A DNA stretch of 64,000 nt from Nocardia neocaledoniensis (GCF_003182135.1 NZ_QGTL01000004.1:620001-684000); one strand, 5' to 3'. Shown: positions 1-9,099, counted from the first letter of the stretch. Translations and numbers: made by a program. Notes: generated by a model not told the origin, from the sequence alone.

Positions 1-2959
1 GGTCGATCGCAACGCGGTGGTGGCCTCGGCCGAGCGGGCCGCGATGGACCAGTGCTCCTCGATCGTCATCAGCTCCGACCGCGACCGCACCACGGCCTCG
101 TTCGAGGGCATGACCAAGGAGATCGAGCGGCCGATCCCCGGTCAGCCCGGCGCGGTGGAGACGGTGCGGGTCCCGGTGCAGGGACAGCTGGCCGGTGACC
201 TGCGGCCGCAGATCGTCGGCGTCTTCTCCGATCTGAAGGGCTCGGTCCCGCAGGGGCTTTCGCTCACCTCGACGATCGACTCGCGCTTCTCCTCCAGCCC
301 GTCGCTGATCAAGCTGATCGCGATCGTCGCGGCCGTGCTGTGCACGCTCATCGCGCTCGGCGCGCTGGCCAAGCTCGACGGCAGCGACGGCCGCGGGCAT
401 CGCCGCTTCCTGCCGAGGAACTGGCTGAAGCCCACCTGGGCCGACGGCGCGGTCATCGGCACCCTGCTGGTCTGGCATTTCGTCGGCGCCAACACCTCCG
501 ACGACGGCTACATCCTGTCGATGGTGCGCGTCGCCCCCGACGCCGGCTACATGGCCAACTACTTCCGCTGGTACGGCGTCCCCGAGGCGCCGTTCGGCTG
601 GTACTACTACGTCATCCAGGTGTTCGCCGAGGTCTCCACGGCCAGCCCGTGGGTGCGCGTGCCCGCGCTGATCTGCGCGATCCTGTGCTGGATGGTCATC
701 AGCCGCGAGGTGGTGCCCCGCCTCGGCAACGCGGTCAAGCGCTCGCAGGTGGCCCTGTGGACCGGCGGTCTGGTGTTCCTGGCCTTCTGGCTGCCGTTCG
801 ACAACGGTCTGCGCTCGGAGCCGATCGTCGCGCTCGGCGCGCTGCTCACCTGGGTCTCCATCGAGCGCGCCATCGCCACCGGCCGGCTGCTGCCCGCCGG
901 GATGGCGGTGCTGATCGCGGCGTTCACGCTGGCCGCGGCGCCGACCGGGCTGATGTGTGTGGCCGCGCTGCTGGCCGGTATCCGGCCGCTCGTGCGGATC
1001 GTCGTGCGCAGGCATCGCCAGTTCAGCACCATCCCGCTGCTGGCGCCGATCGCCTCGGCGGGTCTGCTCGTGCTCGTGGTGGTCTACGGCGACCAGACCT
1101 TCGCCGGGATCCAGGAGGCCAACCGGGTGCGGCAGGCGACCGGGCCGAACCTGGCCTGGTACGAGGACTACCTGCGCTACTACTACATGTTCGTCGAGAC
1201 TGTCGACGGCTCGCTGGCCCGCCGCTTCGCCTTCCTGGTGATGCTGCTGTGCCTGTTCACCACGCTGCTGGTGCTGCTGCGCCGCCGTCAGGTGCCGGGC
1301 GTCGCCTCCGGCCCGACCTGGCGGCTGATGGGCATCGTCTTCGGGACGATCTTCTTCATGATGTTCAACCCGACGAAGTGGACGCACCACTTCGGCGCGT
1401 ACGCGGGCATCGCCGGTTCGCTGGCCGCGGTGACGGCGGTGGTCGTCTCGCAGAGCGCGCTGCGCTCGCGCAAGAACCGGGCCATCTTCCTGGCCGGACT
1501 GTTGTTCGTACTCGCGCTTTCGTTCTCCGGCATCAACGGGTACTGGTACGTCTCCAGCTACGGCGTGCCGTGGTTCGACAAAACCATCTCGCTGCGCGGC
1601 ATCAACTCCAACACCGTGATGCTGATCCTGTTCGGCCTGGCGCTGGCGCTGGTCGGCTGGTACGCGCTGCGCGAGGACTACGTGAAACCGGTGCCCTCGG
1701 TGAAGACCAAGCGGGGCAGGCGGATCCGCAAGTTCGCGGCCATCCCGCTGACCGTCGTGGTCGGGCTGATGGTGGCGTTCGAAGTGCTCTCGCTGGTCAA
1801 GGGCGCCACCCAGCAGTACCCGGCGTACTCGCTGGCCCGCTCCAACACCGACGCCATCGGCGGCAACGCGTGCGGCCTGGCCAACGACGTGCTCGTGGAG
1901 TCCGACCCGAACGGCGGCAGGCTCGAACCGATCGTCGACCCGGCCCGCCCGTTCACCGATCCGAACGACCCGCTCGCGGGCACCGGCGCGGTCGGCTTCA
2001 CGCCCAACGGCGTGCCGAGTGACCTCTCCGCCGACGCGGTCGAGGTGAAGCCGGGCACCGGCAACACCAGCAACCAGTCGGTGGGCGCCGCCTTCGCCGA
2101 GGGCGAGAGCGCAGGCACCGGCGGCGGCGAGGGCGCGCGCGGGGTGAACGGCTCGACCGTCGCGCTGCCGTTCGGCCTCGATCCCGCGCAGACCCCGATC
2201 CTGGGCTCCTACCAGGAGGGCGTGCAGCAGCCCGCGCACCTGGAGTCGGCCTGGTACGGGCTGCCCGCCCGCTCCGACGACTCGCCGCTGGTCGTGATCT
2301 CCGCGGCGGGCCGCATCGCCTCCAAGGACGACACCGGCGCCGACAAGTACGGCCAGTCGCTGCTCGTGGAGTACGGCACCAGGGCGCCGGACGGCAGCGT
2401 CACCCCGCTCGGCACCTACCTGCCCCGCGACATCGGCCCGTTCCCGTCCTGGCGCAACCTGCGCGTGCCGGTGGCCGACCTGCCCGCCGAGGCGAACGCG
2501 GTCCGCATCGTCGCCAACGACCCGATCCTGATCGGTGATCAGTGGCTGGCGTTCACTCCGCCGCGGGTGCCGAAGCTGCGCACCCTCGACAGCTACATCG
2601 GCCGTGATCAGCCGGTGCTGCTCGACTGGGCCGTGGGCCTGCAGTTCCCGTGCCAGCGTCCGTTCGCGCACAAGAACGGCGTCGCCGAGGTCGCGAACTA
2701 CCGCATCCTGCCGGACCGCCCGCTGGCGATCTCCTCGACCGACACCTGGCAGGCGCAGGAGTTCGGCGGCCCGCTCGGCTTCACCCAGATGCTGGCGAAC
2801 CGGGTCACCATCCCGACCTACCTGAAGGACGACTGGGCGCGCGACTGGGGTTCGCTGGAACGCTACGACCAGCACCTGCGCGCCGAGCCCGCGCAGCTGG
2901 AGACGGGGACGGCGACCCGCACCGGCCTGTGGACCCCCGGTCCGCTGCGGGTGTTCTGA
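1..2959 (+). CDS. Arabinosyltransferase of the Emb family (5' end cut by window)
   Basis: Emb proteins are GT-C membrane enzymes that move arabinofuranose from decaprenyl-phosphoryl-arabinose onto arabinan of the cell wall or lipoarabinomannan. The frame is open from base 2 with no clear start, so the N-terminus lies outside the window; about 985 residues are visible. The family motif ANTSDDGYIL, whose Asp-Asp pair (bases 500-505) is the catalytic and metal-binding site, is intact. It follows a short loop domain with the DxxxPQIVGVFSDL signature and about a dozen hydrophobic segments. The C-terminal third is the soluble carbohydrate-binding region (FPSWRNLRVP, LLDWAVGLQFPCQRP). The stretch SMVRVAPDAGYMANYFRW resembles EmbC and EmbB more than EmbA, but I cannot assign the paralogue. 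It faces the second emb gene tail to tail. Confidence 0.95.
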   Translation, partial: VDRNAVVASAERAAMDQCSSIVISSDRDRTTASFEGMTKEIERPIPGQPGAVETVRVPVQGQLAGDLRPQIVGVFSDLKGSVPQGLSLTSTIDSRFSSSPSLIKLIAIVAAVLCTLIALGALAKLDGSDGRGHRRFLPRNWLKPTWADGAVIGTLLVWHFVGANTSDDGYILSMVRVAPDAGYMANYFRWYGVPEAPFGWYYYVIQVFAEVSTASPWVRVPALICAILCWMVISREVVPRLGNAVKRSQVALWTGGLVFLAFWLPFDNGLRSEPIVALGALLTWVSIERAIATGRLLPAGMAVLIAAFTLAAAPTGLMCVAALLAGIRPLVRIVVRRHRQFSTIPLLAPIASAGLLVLVVVYGDQTFAGIQEANRVRQATGPNLAWYEDYLRYYYMFVETVDGSLARRFAFLVMLLCLFTTLLVLLRRRQVPGVASGPTWRLMGIVFGTIFFMMFNPTKWTHHFGAYAGIAGSLAAVTAVVVSQSALRSRKNRAIFLAGLLFVLALSFSGINGYWYVSSYGVPWFDKTISLRGINSNTVMLILFGLALALVGWYALREDYVKPVPSVKTKRGRRIRKFAAIPLTVVVGLMVAFEVLSLVKGATQQYPAYSLARSNTDAIGGNACGLANDVLVESDPNGGRLEPIVDPARPFTDPNDPLAGTGAVGFTPNGVPSDLSADAVEVKPGTGNTSNQSVGAAFAEGESAGTGGGEGARGVNGSTVALPFGLDPAQTPILGSYQEGVQQPAHLESAWYGLPARSDDSPLVVISAAGRIASKDDTGADKYGQSLLVEYGTRAPDGSVTPLGTYLPRDIGPFPSWRNLRVPVADLPAEANAVRIVANDPILIGDQWLAFTPPRVPKLRTLDSYIGRDQPVLLDWAVGLQFPCQRPFAHKNGVAEVANYRILPDRPLAISSTDTWQAQEFGGPLGFTQMLANRVTIPTYLKDDWARDWGSLERYDQHLRAEPAQLETGTATRTGLWTPGPLRVF

Positions 2960-2977
2960 CCGGGCATTCGAAGATAT

Positions 2978-3011
2978 GAAGGCGCGGACCACTTCGGTGG
3001 TCCGCGCCTTC
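2978..3011 (+). terminator. Perfect 15-bp hairpin terminator after emb
   Basis: The arms at 2978-2992 and 2997-3011 are perfectly complementary around a TTCG tetraloop. The hairpin begins 19 nt after the emb stop codon. No long T-tract follows, as is common in high-GC actinobacteria. It may serve both strands, since the small minus-strand gene ends at 3033. Confidence 0.85.
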
Positions 3012-3032
3012 GGTCGTTGATGGGGGTAGGAG

Positions 3033-3194
3033 TCAGACGCTGAGCATGCGACGGTTGAGGTCGCGGCGTAACACCTCTTGTGAGGGCAATCTGTCCAGCA
3101 CCCGCATCACGGCCGGTCGTAGTTCCTTTTTCTCGTCTTCGCTGAGCAGCTCGACGAGATCTCCCAGATCCATGTCATCGAAGGCTCCTGTCAT
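3033..3194 (-). CDS. 53-aa hypothetical protein between the two emb genes
   Basis: This ORF runs from ATG at 3194 to TGA at 3033. The protein begins MTGAFDDMDLGDLVELLSED and ends RRDLNRRMLSV. It is soluble, charged and predicted largely helical: an acidic N-terminal half is followed by a basic C-terminal half, with regularly spaced leucines (DLVELL, RVLDRL). A GGTGGG sequence 2 nt before the ATG could act as a ribosome site, though the spacing is short. It lies between two convergent emb genes in a place that would otherwise be only terminator. I do not recognise a family. Codon third positions are less GC-rich than in its neighbours (aaa, tta, cta and aga codons occur), so it is either a recently acquired gene or a weakly expressed one. 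Confidence 0.55.
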   Translation of the reverse strand: MTGAFDDMDLGDLVELLSEDEKKELRPAVMRVLDRLPSQEVLRRDLNRRMLSV

Positions 3195-3346
3195 ACCCAC
3201 CAGCGTACGTGCTCAAACCCGCCCCCGTCCGGCCATTGGGCCGACATTTACAGGCGATTCACGCGCGCGAAACGCCAAGGGCCGCTAGGATTTTCGGGTT
3301 GCGCAGGCGCAACTGCCCGCTCGCTGCCCTTACGCTGCCCGAGTCA

Positions 3347-6300
3347 CTACTGTGCCCGGATCGACGGTTCCTTCGCCCGGCCGGACTGGGTCACAACCCG
3401 CACCGAGATCTCCGCGGGCGGCGCCGCCTGGTACGGCGTGAACCGCTCCAGCGCGCCCCAGTCCCGGCCGAGATCGTGCTCGAGGTAGGTGGGCATAGTC
3501 TCGGCCTTCAACAGCGGTCCTGTCCACCCGAGCGGGCCGCCGCCGATGTCGTCCTGCCAGGCGTTGGAGGCGTCGGAGCCGACCCGGTCGGGCAGGATGC
3601 GCCACTTCGGCGCCTCGGCGACGCCGTCGTGGTGGTCGAACGGACGCTGGCACGGGAAGGCCAGGCCGACGTGCCAGTCCAGCAGCACCGGATCGGTCTC
3701 GCCGACCACCGACTGCAGGGAGGCCAGCTTCGGCAGGCGCGGCGGCGTCACCGCGAGCCACTGCTTCTGGGTGATGTCGTTGTCGGTGGCGACCAGGCGC
3801 ACCGCGTTCACGTCGGCCGGGAGCTGATCCATCGGCACGCGCAGATTGCGCCAGGACGGCGAGGGGCCGATGTCGAGCGGGGCCACCGACCCGGTCACCT
3901 CGATCGAGCCGTCGGCGGCCCGCTTGCCGTACTCCACGCGCAGTTCCTGGCCGTAGTGGACCACGCCGTCGTTGTCGACGTAGCGGATGCGGCCCGCCGC
4001 GGTGACCACCAGGGCCGGGTAGGCGGGATCGTCGACGCGGTCGAGGCGGTACCACTGCGAGGTGAGCTTCGCCTGCTGCTGCACGTCGTCCTGGAAGGAC
4101 CCCAGCACCGGCGTGCGGGCCGGATCGAGGCCGAAGGGCAGGGCGACGGTGCTGCCGTTGAGCCCGGCCTCCGCGCTGGTGCCGCCGCCGGTGCCGGCGC
4201 CGGTGGTGTTGGTCGTCTTGTTCGCGGAGTCCTTGTCCACCGAGTTCGCCCCGCCGACCACGGTCTCGTCGGCGTCGGCGGTGAGGTCGGCGGCCACCCC
4301 GTTGGGGGTGAAGCCGGTGGACTCGGCGCTCAGCCCGTCGGCGGGGGCGCCGGCGTAGGGGGTGAGCAGTGAGTCGGCGGTGTTCGTCTCCACCAGTACG
4401 TCATTGGCGAGGCCGCAGGTGTCGCCGCGCAGCGACTCGACGTTCGACTTCGCGATGGAGTACGCGGGGTACTGGGTGATCGCGCCCTTGGCCATCGACG
4501 CCACCTCGAACAGCACCAGCAGTGCCGCGGCGATCGTCAGCGGCATGGTGGCGAAGCGATCGAACCGCGAGGGCTTCGGCTGCGCGCGGAACGGCGAACG
4601 CAGGTGGAAGTACAGCGCGACCAGCAGTGCGAGCACGGCCAGGCCGAGGAACATCGTCGAGATGCCCTTGCCCGCCACCAGCGGTGCCTTGTCCCAGAAC
4701 GGCACGCCGAAGCTGGAGACGTACCACCAGCCGTTGGAACCGGTGAAGGTGAGCGCGAGCAGGAACAACACCGCCGCGGCGAACAGCGCGCGATTGCGTG
4801 GCGCGCGGATGCTGTTGGCGCCCACCGCGACCGCGGCCAGGGCGGCCAGCGAGCCGGCCAGTCCGGCGTAGACGCCGAAGTGGTGGGTCCACTTGGTCGG
4901 CGTCCACATCATCAGCAGCAGCGCGCCGAAGACGATGCCCAGGATGCGCACCGAGGGGCCGCGGGAGGTGCCGGGGATGCGGCCCTTGCGCAGCACCTGC
5001 AGGATGCACACGAGCAGGCACAGCAGCATCACCAGCACGCCGAAACGCCGGGCCAGCGAGCCGTCGGGGGAGAGCATGAACAGTGAATCCCAGCGGGTGC
5101 GCTCGTCGAACCAGGCCACGTTCGGACCGACCAGGGTGCGCACGCGGGTGGCCTCCATGACGGTGGCCAGTGTCTGGTCGGCGAAGACCACGATCAGCAC
5201 GATCGTGCCGGCGGCGAGGCCGGGGGCGAGCAGCGCGGCGTAGCGGAAGATCTTGGCGCCGAGGGAGATCCGCCGATCGGCCGCGTCGGCGACGCTGGTC
5301 GAGGCTTCGGCGGGAGCGTCCGACTCGTCGGCGGCGCCCCGGCGCGGCAGCAGGCCCTGGGCTCGCTTGATGATGAGCACCAGCACCGGCCGCGCGCCCG
5401 CGATCAGCGCGGCGATGCAGATCAGGCCGGTCGGACCGGCGGCCAGCGAGAACGCGGCGACGAGGATCGCCAGCGCCGCGGGCAGCAGCCGGGCGGTGGC
5501 GACGGCCCGCTCGATCAGGCACCAGGTGAGCAGCGCGCCCGCCGCGATCAGCGGTTCCGGGCGCAGGCCGTTGTCGTAGGGGAGCCAGAAGGCCAGGAAC
5601 ACCAGGCCGCCGGTCCACAGCGCCACCTTGTCGCGCCGCACCCGCGCGCCGAGGCGGGGGAGCACCTCGCGGCTGATCAGCGCCCAGCAGACCAGACCGG
5701 CGAGCAGGGCGGGCAGGCGCATCCACGGGCTGGCGTCGGAGATCTTCGTCATCCAGGCGAGCAGCTCGTAGGACCAGCCGAACGGCGCCTCCGGGACACC
5801 GAACCAGCGGTAGTAGTTGGCCATGTAGCCCGAGGGACCCGACGCGCGGGCCATGTTCAGGATGTAGCCGTCGTCGGAGGTGTTGGCGCCGATGATGTGC
5901 CAGCCGAGCAGCGTCACGACCACCACCACGTCGGTCGGGGTGATCCGCCACCAGTGCCTGGGCAGGAAGCGCCGGGCCCGGCGGCCGTCGCTGAGGTCGA
6001 GCAGGTGCAGCGCGATCAGCGCGATGACGGTGGCGACCGCGGCGACGATCATCGCGACCAGTTTCAGCGTCGTCGGGGTCGAGGTGAATCGCGAATCGAT
6101 GTCGGCGTGCAGCCGCGCGCCGGCCAGCGCCGCCTCGTCGAGGTCGGTGAAGACGCCGACGATCTGCGGCCGCTTGTCCACGGTGACGGTGTTGCGGAAC
6201 GGGCTGCCGTCCTGCCGGGTGACGCCGAGGAACTCGACGGTCGTCGCCCCGATGGTGGAGGTGATCGTGATCGCCTCGCAGCTCCCGATCTCGGCCAGCG

Positions 6301-6658
6301 GTGCCGACAGCATCGGCACGTCACGGGCCTGCACGCCGAGCACCCCGTCACGCACGGTGACGGTGAGCCCCTTCGCGCTCTGCCCGGAGGCGACCGGGAT
6401 GGTGCTGACCACCGTGGTCGTCCCGGTCTCCGGCAGTCCGCGCAGCATCGCGCAGGGCAGCCTGGCGTCGAGCTGCTGCGGCACATACGACACGAGCGGC
6501 GCCTCGACGCTGGTCGCGCCTGTCTGCGGCCAGTCCAGGCTCGCGCGGTCCTGGCGCACCGGCAGCAGCGGCGTCAGCAGGGCAAGCACGAACCCGAGCA
6601 GCCCACAGACGAGGGCGATCAGGCGGTATCGGGTGAACGCTCGGTCGGATCGCAGCAC
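3347..6658 (-). CDS. Arabinosyltransferase of the Emb family (EmbB/EmbC-like), complete
   Basis: This is a full-length Emb arabinosyltransferase of 1103 residues, the usual family length. It starts at GTG 6658 with a TM1 anchor at residues 12-33. An extracytoplasmic domain (about 40-195) is followed by TM2, the catalytic GT-C motif ANTSDDGYIL with Asp262-Asp263, about eleven more membrane segments, and the C-terminal soluble domain from about residue 740. The sequence after the motif (NMARASGPSGYMANYYRWFG) and the stretch ISDASPWMRLPALLAGLVCW are closest in memory to EmbB; Met269 falls where M. tuberculosis EmbB has the ethambutol-resistance residue Met306. It is transcribed in the same direction as aftA, dprE2 and dprE1 but is separated from aftA by a 3-kb insert. 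A TAGCAT hexamer 9 nt before the start suggests a leaderless or near-leaderless message. Confidence 0.96.
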   Translation of the reverse strand: MLRSDRAFTRYRLIALVCGLLGFVLALLTPLLPVRQDRASLDWPQTGATSVEAPLVSYVPQQLDARLPCAMLRGLPETGTTTVVSTIPVASGQSAKGLTVTVRDGVLGVQARDVPMLSAPLAEIGSCEAITITSTIGATTVEFLGVTRQDGSPFRNTVTVDKRPQIVGVFTDLDEAALAGARLHADIDSRFTSTPTTLKLVAMIVAAVATVIALIALHLLDLSDGRRARRFLPRHWWRITPTDVVVVVTLLGWHIIGANTSDDGYILNMARASGPSGYMANYYRWFGVPEAPFGWSYELLAWMTKISDASPWMRLPALLAGLVCWALISREVLPRLGARVRRDKVALWTGGLVFLAFWLPYDNGLRPEPLIAAGALLTWCLIERAVATARLLPAALAILVAAFSLAAGPTGLICIAALIAGARPVLVLIIKRAQGLLPRRGAADESDAPAEASTSVADAADRRISLGAKIFRYAALLAPGLAAGTIVLIVVFADQTLATVMEATRVRTLVGPNVAWFDERTRWDSLFMLSPDGSLARRFGVLVMLLCLLVCILQVLRKGRIPGTSRGPSVRILGIVFGALLLMMWTPTKWTHHFGVYAGLAGSLAALAAVAVGANSIRAPRNRALFAAAVLFLLALTFTGSNGWWYVSSFGVPFWDKAPLVAGKGISTMFLGLAVLALLVALYFHLRSPFRAQPKPSRFDRFATMPLTIAAALLVLFEVASMAKGAITQYPAYSIAKSNVESLRGDTCGLANDVLVETNTADSLLTPYAGAPADGLSAESTGFTPNGVAADLTADADETVVGGANSVDKDSANKTTNTTGAGTGGGTSAEAGLNGSTVALPFGLDPARTPVLGSFQDDVQQQAKLTSQWYRLDRVDDPAYPALVVTAAGRIRYVDNDGVVHYGQELRVEYGKRAADGSIEVTGSVAPLDIGPSPSWRNLRVPMDQLPADVNAVRLVATDNDITQKQWLAVTPPRLPKLASLQSVVGETDPVLLDWHVGLAFPCQRPFDHHDGVAEAPKWRILPDRVGSDASNAWQDDIGGGPLGWTGPLLKAETMPTYLEHDLGRDWGALERFTPYQAAPPAEISVRVVTQSGRAKEPSIRAQ

Positions 6659-6754
6659 GGGGGTTGATGCTAAAGCAGATTCGCCGACGTGGGCTGAATC
6701 CTTTCCGGCGACCCGCGCCTCTCATACATGTCCCGGCGCACGTCGGGACGGGAT

Positions 6755-6856
6755 ATGGAGGTTGTCGTGCTCATCGGAATCGGTATCGTCGTCGCCCTGA
6801 TGCTCCTGTGTACCTGCGTGGTCGTGCTGAAACGCAAACGAGCCGGGCGTGACTGA
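6755..6856 (+). CDS. 33-aa single-span membrane peptide, overlaps sigma factor start
   Basis: The ORF begins MEVVVLIGIGIVVALMLLC and ends with a basic tail (VLKRKRAGRD), giving one hydrophobic helix with a positively charged cytoplasmic end. GGGACGGG lies just upstream as a possible ribosome site. An in-frame ATG at 6728 would add nine residues. Its stop codon (6854-6856) lies past the GTG start of the ECF sigma gene at 6849, so the two reading frames overlap by 8 nt and are probably translationally coupled. I recognise no family. The placement suggests a small membrane partner of the sigma factor, which is inference only. Confidence 0.6.
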   Translation: MEVVVLIGIGIVVALMLLCTCVVVLKRKRAGRD

Positions 6857-7394
6857 GTCGCGCTGGCCGGACGAGCGGTTGATCGTCGCCGCCCAGCGCG
6901 GCGACCTCGACTCCATCGCCGCGCTGGTCTCGGGCTCACACCCGAACATCAAGCGGTTCGCCCATTCCCTGTGCGCCACCCCGGAGGACGCCGAGGACGC
7001 CGCGCAGGAGGCCATGATCATCCTGTACCGCAAGATCGGGATGCTGCGGGCTTCCGGCGCGCTGGCCTCGTGGATGTTCCGCATCGTGCGCAACGAGTGC
7101 CTGCGCCGCGCGCGGCTGCGGTGGCGCGACCAGCCCGCCCACGAGGCGGCCGTGGTCGCCTCGGCCGAGGACGAGGTGTTGCGGCGCCTCGAGGCGGGCC
7201 GGGTGGCGGCCGCGGTGGCGGCGCTGCCGCTGGATCAGCGGCAGGTGCTGATCATGCGCGACCTGCAGGGCTACAGCGGACCGATGGTCGCCGACGCGCT
7301 CGGCCTCAGCACCGCGGCGATGAAATCCCGCCTGCACCGGGCCCGTGCCGCGGTGCAGCAGAGTCTGCGAAAGGAACACGATGAGCGGAACTGA
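6849..7394 (+). CDS. ECF-type RNA polymerase sigma factor
   Basis: The product is a 181-aa group IV sigma factor that would direct RNA polymerase to a small regulon. Region 2 spans about residues 10-90 (PEDAEDAAQEAMIILYRKIG, then the conserved ASWMFRIVRNECLRRARLR). Region 4 spans about 115-172 (ALPLDQRQVLIMRDLQGYS, ending in the recognition helix MKSRLHRARAAVQ). Regions 1 and 3 are absent, as expected for ECF factors. The start is GTG 6849, inside the preceding membrane peptide gene. Its 3' end overlaps the next gene by 14 nt. No classical zinc-type anti-sigma factor is adjacent, so the flanking small membrane proteins are the obvious candidates for control. Confidence 0.93.
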   Translation: MTESRWPDERLIVAAQRGDLDSIAALVSGSHPNIKRFAHSLCATPEDAEDAAQEAMIILYRKIGMLRASGALASWMFRIVRNECLRRARLRWRDQPAHEAAVVASAEDEVLRRLEAGRVAAAVAALPLDQRQVLIMRDLQGYSGPMVADALGLSTAAMKSRLHRARAAVQQSLRKEHDERN

Positions 7395-7644
7395 CGAATT
7401 CGCGAGCAGGTCGCTGCCCGCGCATCTGCTGCGCGGCGCGGTGGGCTTCAGCGCCCTGATCGGGGCGCTCGCGCTGATCCCGGTCGTCGGGCCGGTCAGC
7501 CTGGCGCTGTTGCCGGTCGGGCTGGTGGCCCTGCGCGGCTGCCCGACATGCTGGGCGATCGGGCTGATGCAGACCATCTCGCGGGGGCGGCTCCAGCGCT
7601 CCTGCGAGGGTGATCGTTGTACGTTGACGGTGGCAGGCCGCTAG
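7381..7644 (+). CDS. Small membrane protein with four cysteines, coupled to the sigma factor
   Basis: This is an 87-aa protein starting at ATG 7381, which overlaps the sigma gene by 14 nt and so is probably translated by coupling. Residues 18-52 form a hydrophobic, Gly/Pro-containing segment able to span the membrane once or twice. It is followed by a CPTCW motif (Cys54, Cys57) and a C-terminal pair (Cys75, Cys80). The longer frame from 7345 would read through the sigma gene and is not needed. A CxxC followed by a second Cys pair fits either metal binding or a thiol switch. It is a plausible regulator of the sigma factor (inference); the family is not recognised. Confidence 0.75.
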   Translation: MSGTDEFASRSLPAHLLRGAVGFSALIGALALIPVVGPVSLALLPVGLVALRGCPTCWAIGLMQTISRGRLQRSCEGDRCTLTVAGR

Positions 7645-8153
7645 CCGGTCATCCTGGTCGTCCAGTCGAGCTGGGTCTTGGCCCAGTCGGGGATCTCGGC
7701 GGCGGGCCGCGGGTAGGCGACGAACTCGGCGCGCAGCTCGTCGACCGAGACCTCCGGCATCCAATCCGCCACGGTGGTGGTGGAGAAGGTCGCCTTGTAG
7801 CGGGTGGGCCCGGCGATGAAGATCTCCGCGCTCAGCCAGGCGCCGACGGCGGGATCGTAGGACAGCCGCTTGTGGTCGGTCAGGTACTCGAGCACCTCGG
7901 TCGGCGGCTCCAGATTCGTGACGGTCCCGTCGCGCTCCTTCACCTGCACCCCGGCCACGGTGTTGCCGCCGACCTGGAGCGACCAGAGGAGGGCGAACTT
8001 CTGGCCGGGGGCCAGCATCGCGATGGCGGCGTCGACGACTGTCTGCTCGATCTGACCGATCGAGTTCAGTTGTTCCCGGGGGGCTGGTTCACGATCCTGA
8101 CGATGTGGTCGTGTCAGCAGGAGATCGATCCGCTCCGGTCTGCTGAGCGTCAT
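7641..8153 (-). CDS. Hypothetical protein, layout like YezG/DUF600-type immunity proteins
   Basis: I chose ATG 8153 as the start because AGAGG precedes it at a good distance; the frame is open further upstream to 8309 but without such a site. The product is a 170-aa soluble protein. The core YLTDHKRLSYDPAVGAWLSA, followed by an alternating beta-strand segment and a C-terminal YPRPAAEIPDWAK, resembles the layout of small immunity or antitoxin-like proteins found beside polymorphic toxins. This is an impression from pattern only. No toxin gene is adjacent. It converges on the sigma-factor operon, overlapping its end by 4 nt (7641-7644). Confidence 0.7.
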   Translation of the reverse strand: MTLSRPERIDLLLTRPHRQDREPAPREQLNSIGQIEQTVVDAAIAMLAPGQKFALLWSLQVGGNTVAGVQVKERDGTVTNLEPPTEVLEYLTDHKRLSYDPAVGAWLSAEIFIAGPTRYKATFSTTTVADWMPEVSVDELRAEFVAYPRPAAEIPDWAKTQLDWTTRMTG

Positions 8154-8357
8154 AGCTATACCTCTGCATCCGTACCGATCAGCGCTTACCAAAACTGCTT
8201 TCGGTCGGCCGAACTTGCAACATTTCGCAGCGTACTCGCCCCGCGACACGAACCGTGCGGTTTGTTGACACTGACGGGTCATATTGTTGTCCATCGCACT
8301 TCCGCACACCAGTAGCTAACGGGTGTCGATCAACACAACACCCGCTGACGTGGGTGT

Positions 8358-8900
8358 TCAGGCCGCCGAGGCGCGCAGTGCGAACCATCCGTCGATCGGG
8401 TCGGCGAAACCGTGATAAACGAGCGGAATGCGCTGATCGATCCCGAAATGCCGATACACCGCCAGCATCGCCATCCGCACCGAATGCGCCTGGAAGTCGT
8501 CGATGCGGCGCGGGCCGATGGGATGCTCCGGCAATGTCTCGAGCCTGCGCAGTTCGGCCGGATCGTCCACGTCAAGGCCCATCGGCGCCGGTTCCTCGAT
8601 CAGGTGGTCGTGCAGGATCGTGCGCGCGGCCGTCGGATCGTGGCGCGGGCCCGCGAACGGGACGCGCTCGAGGTGGGCGAGGCCGCGGGTGCTCAGCGGC
8701 GTGCGGACGGCTTCGATCAGGTCGATCAGGTCGTCGTCGGGAGCGGGTTCGGGTTTTCGGCCGGCGACCGGCGCCTGCTCCAGCAGATGCAGCACTTGCC
8801 CGCCGCGCACCAGCGGCTCGGGAACCACGAAGAAGCTGATGCTCGGGCAGCTGCAGTGCAGGCCGGTGAGACACACCCTCGTGTGCAACGGATCGGACAT
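8358..8900 (-). CDS. Hypothetical protein, 180 aa
   Basis: The start is ATG 8900, preceded by a strong GGAGGAGGA ribosome site; the longer upstream frame is therefore rejected. The protein is soluble and has no membrane segment or signal peptide. It has a Cys-containing N-terminus (CLTGLHCSCPS), an acidic middle (PAPDDDLIDLIEAV) and a conserved-looking C-terminal stretch (MLAVYRHFGIDQRIPLVYHG). I do not recognise the family. Together with the gene at 7641 it fills the accessory insert between the sigma factor and the toxin-antitoxin pair. Confidence 0.75.
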   Translation of the reverse strand: MSDPLHTRVCLTGLHCSCPSISFFVVPEPLVRGGQVLHLLEQAPVAGRKPEPAPDDDLIDLIEAVRTPLSTRGLAHLERVPFAGPRHDPTAARTILHDHLIEEPAPMGLDVDDPAELRRLETLPEHPIGPRRIDDFQAHSVRMAMLAVYRHFGIDQRIPLVYHGFADPIDGWFALRASAA

Positions 8901-9099
8901 GAGTCCTCCTCCGACAGCGGGCCGCCGGGACCCGTGACATGCGGGATCGAAGTTTCCAACGCCATCCGCCCGCGAGCTCGCACCCGCCGGCGCCGACCAT
9001 GTCGCACCCGTCAGTGTAGTGCCGTCGCCCGCCCACAACACCCCGATCAGCCACGGATCGAAAACGATCCGCAGGCGCTCACAGCGGCTTCGCGCGCGC

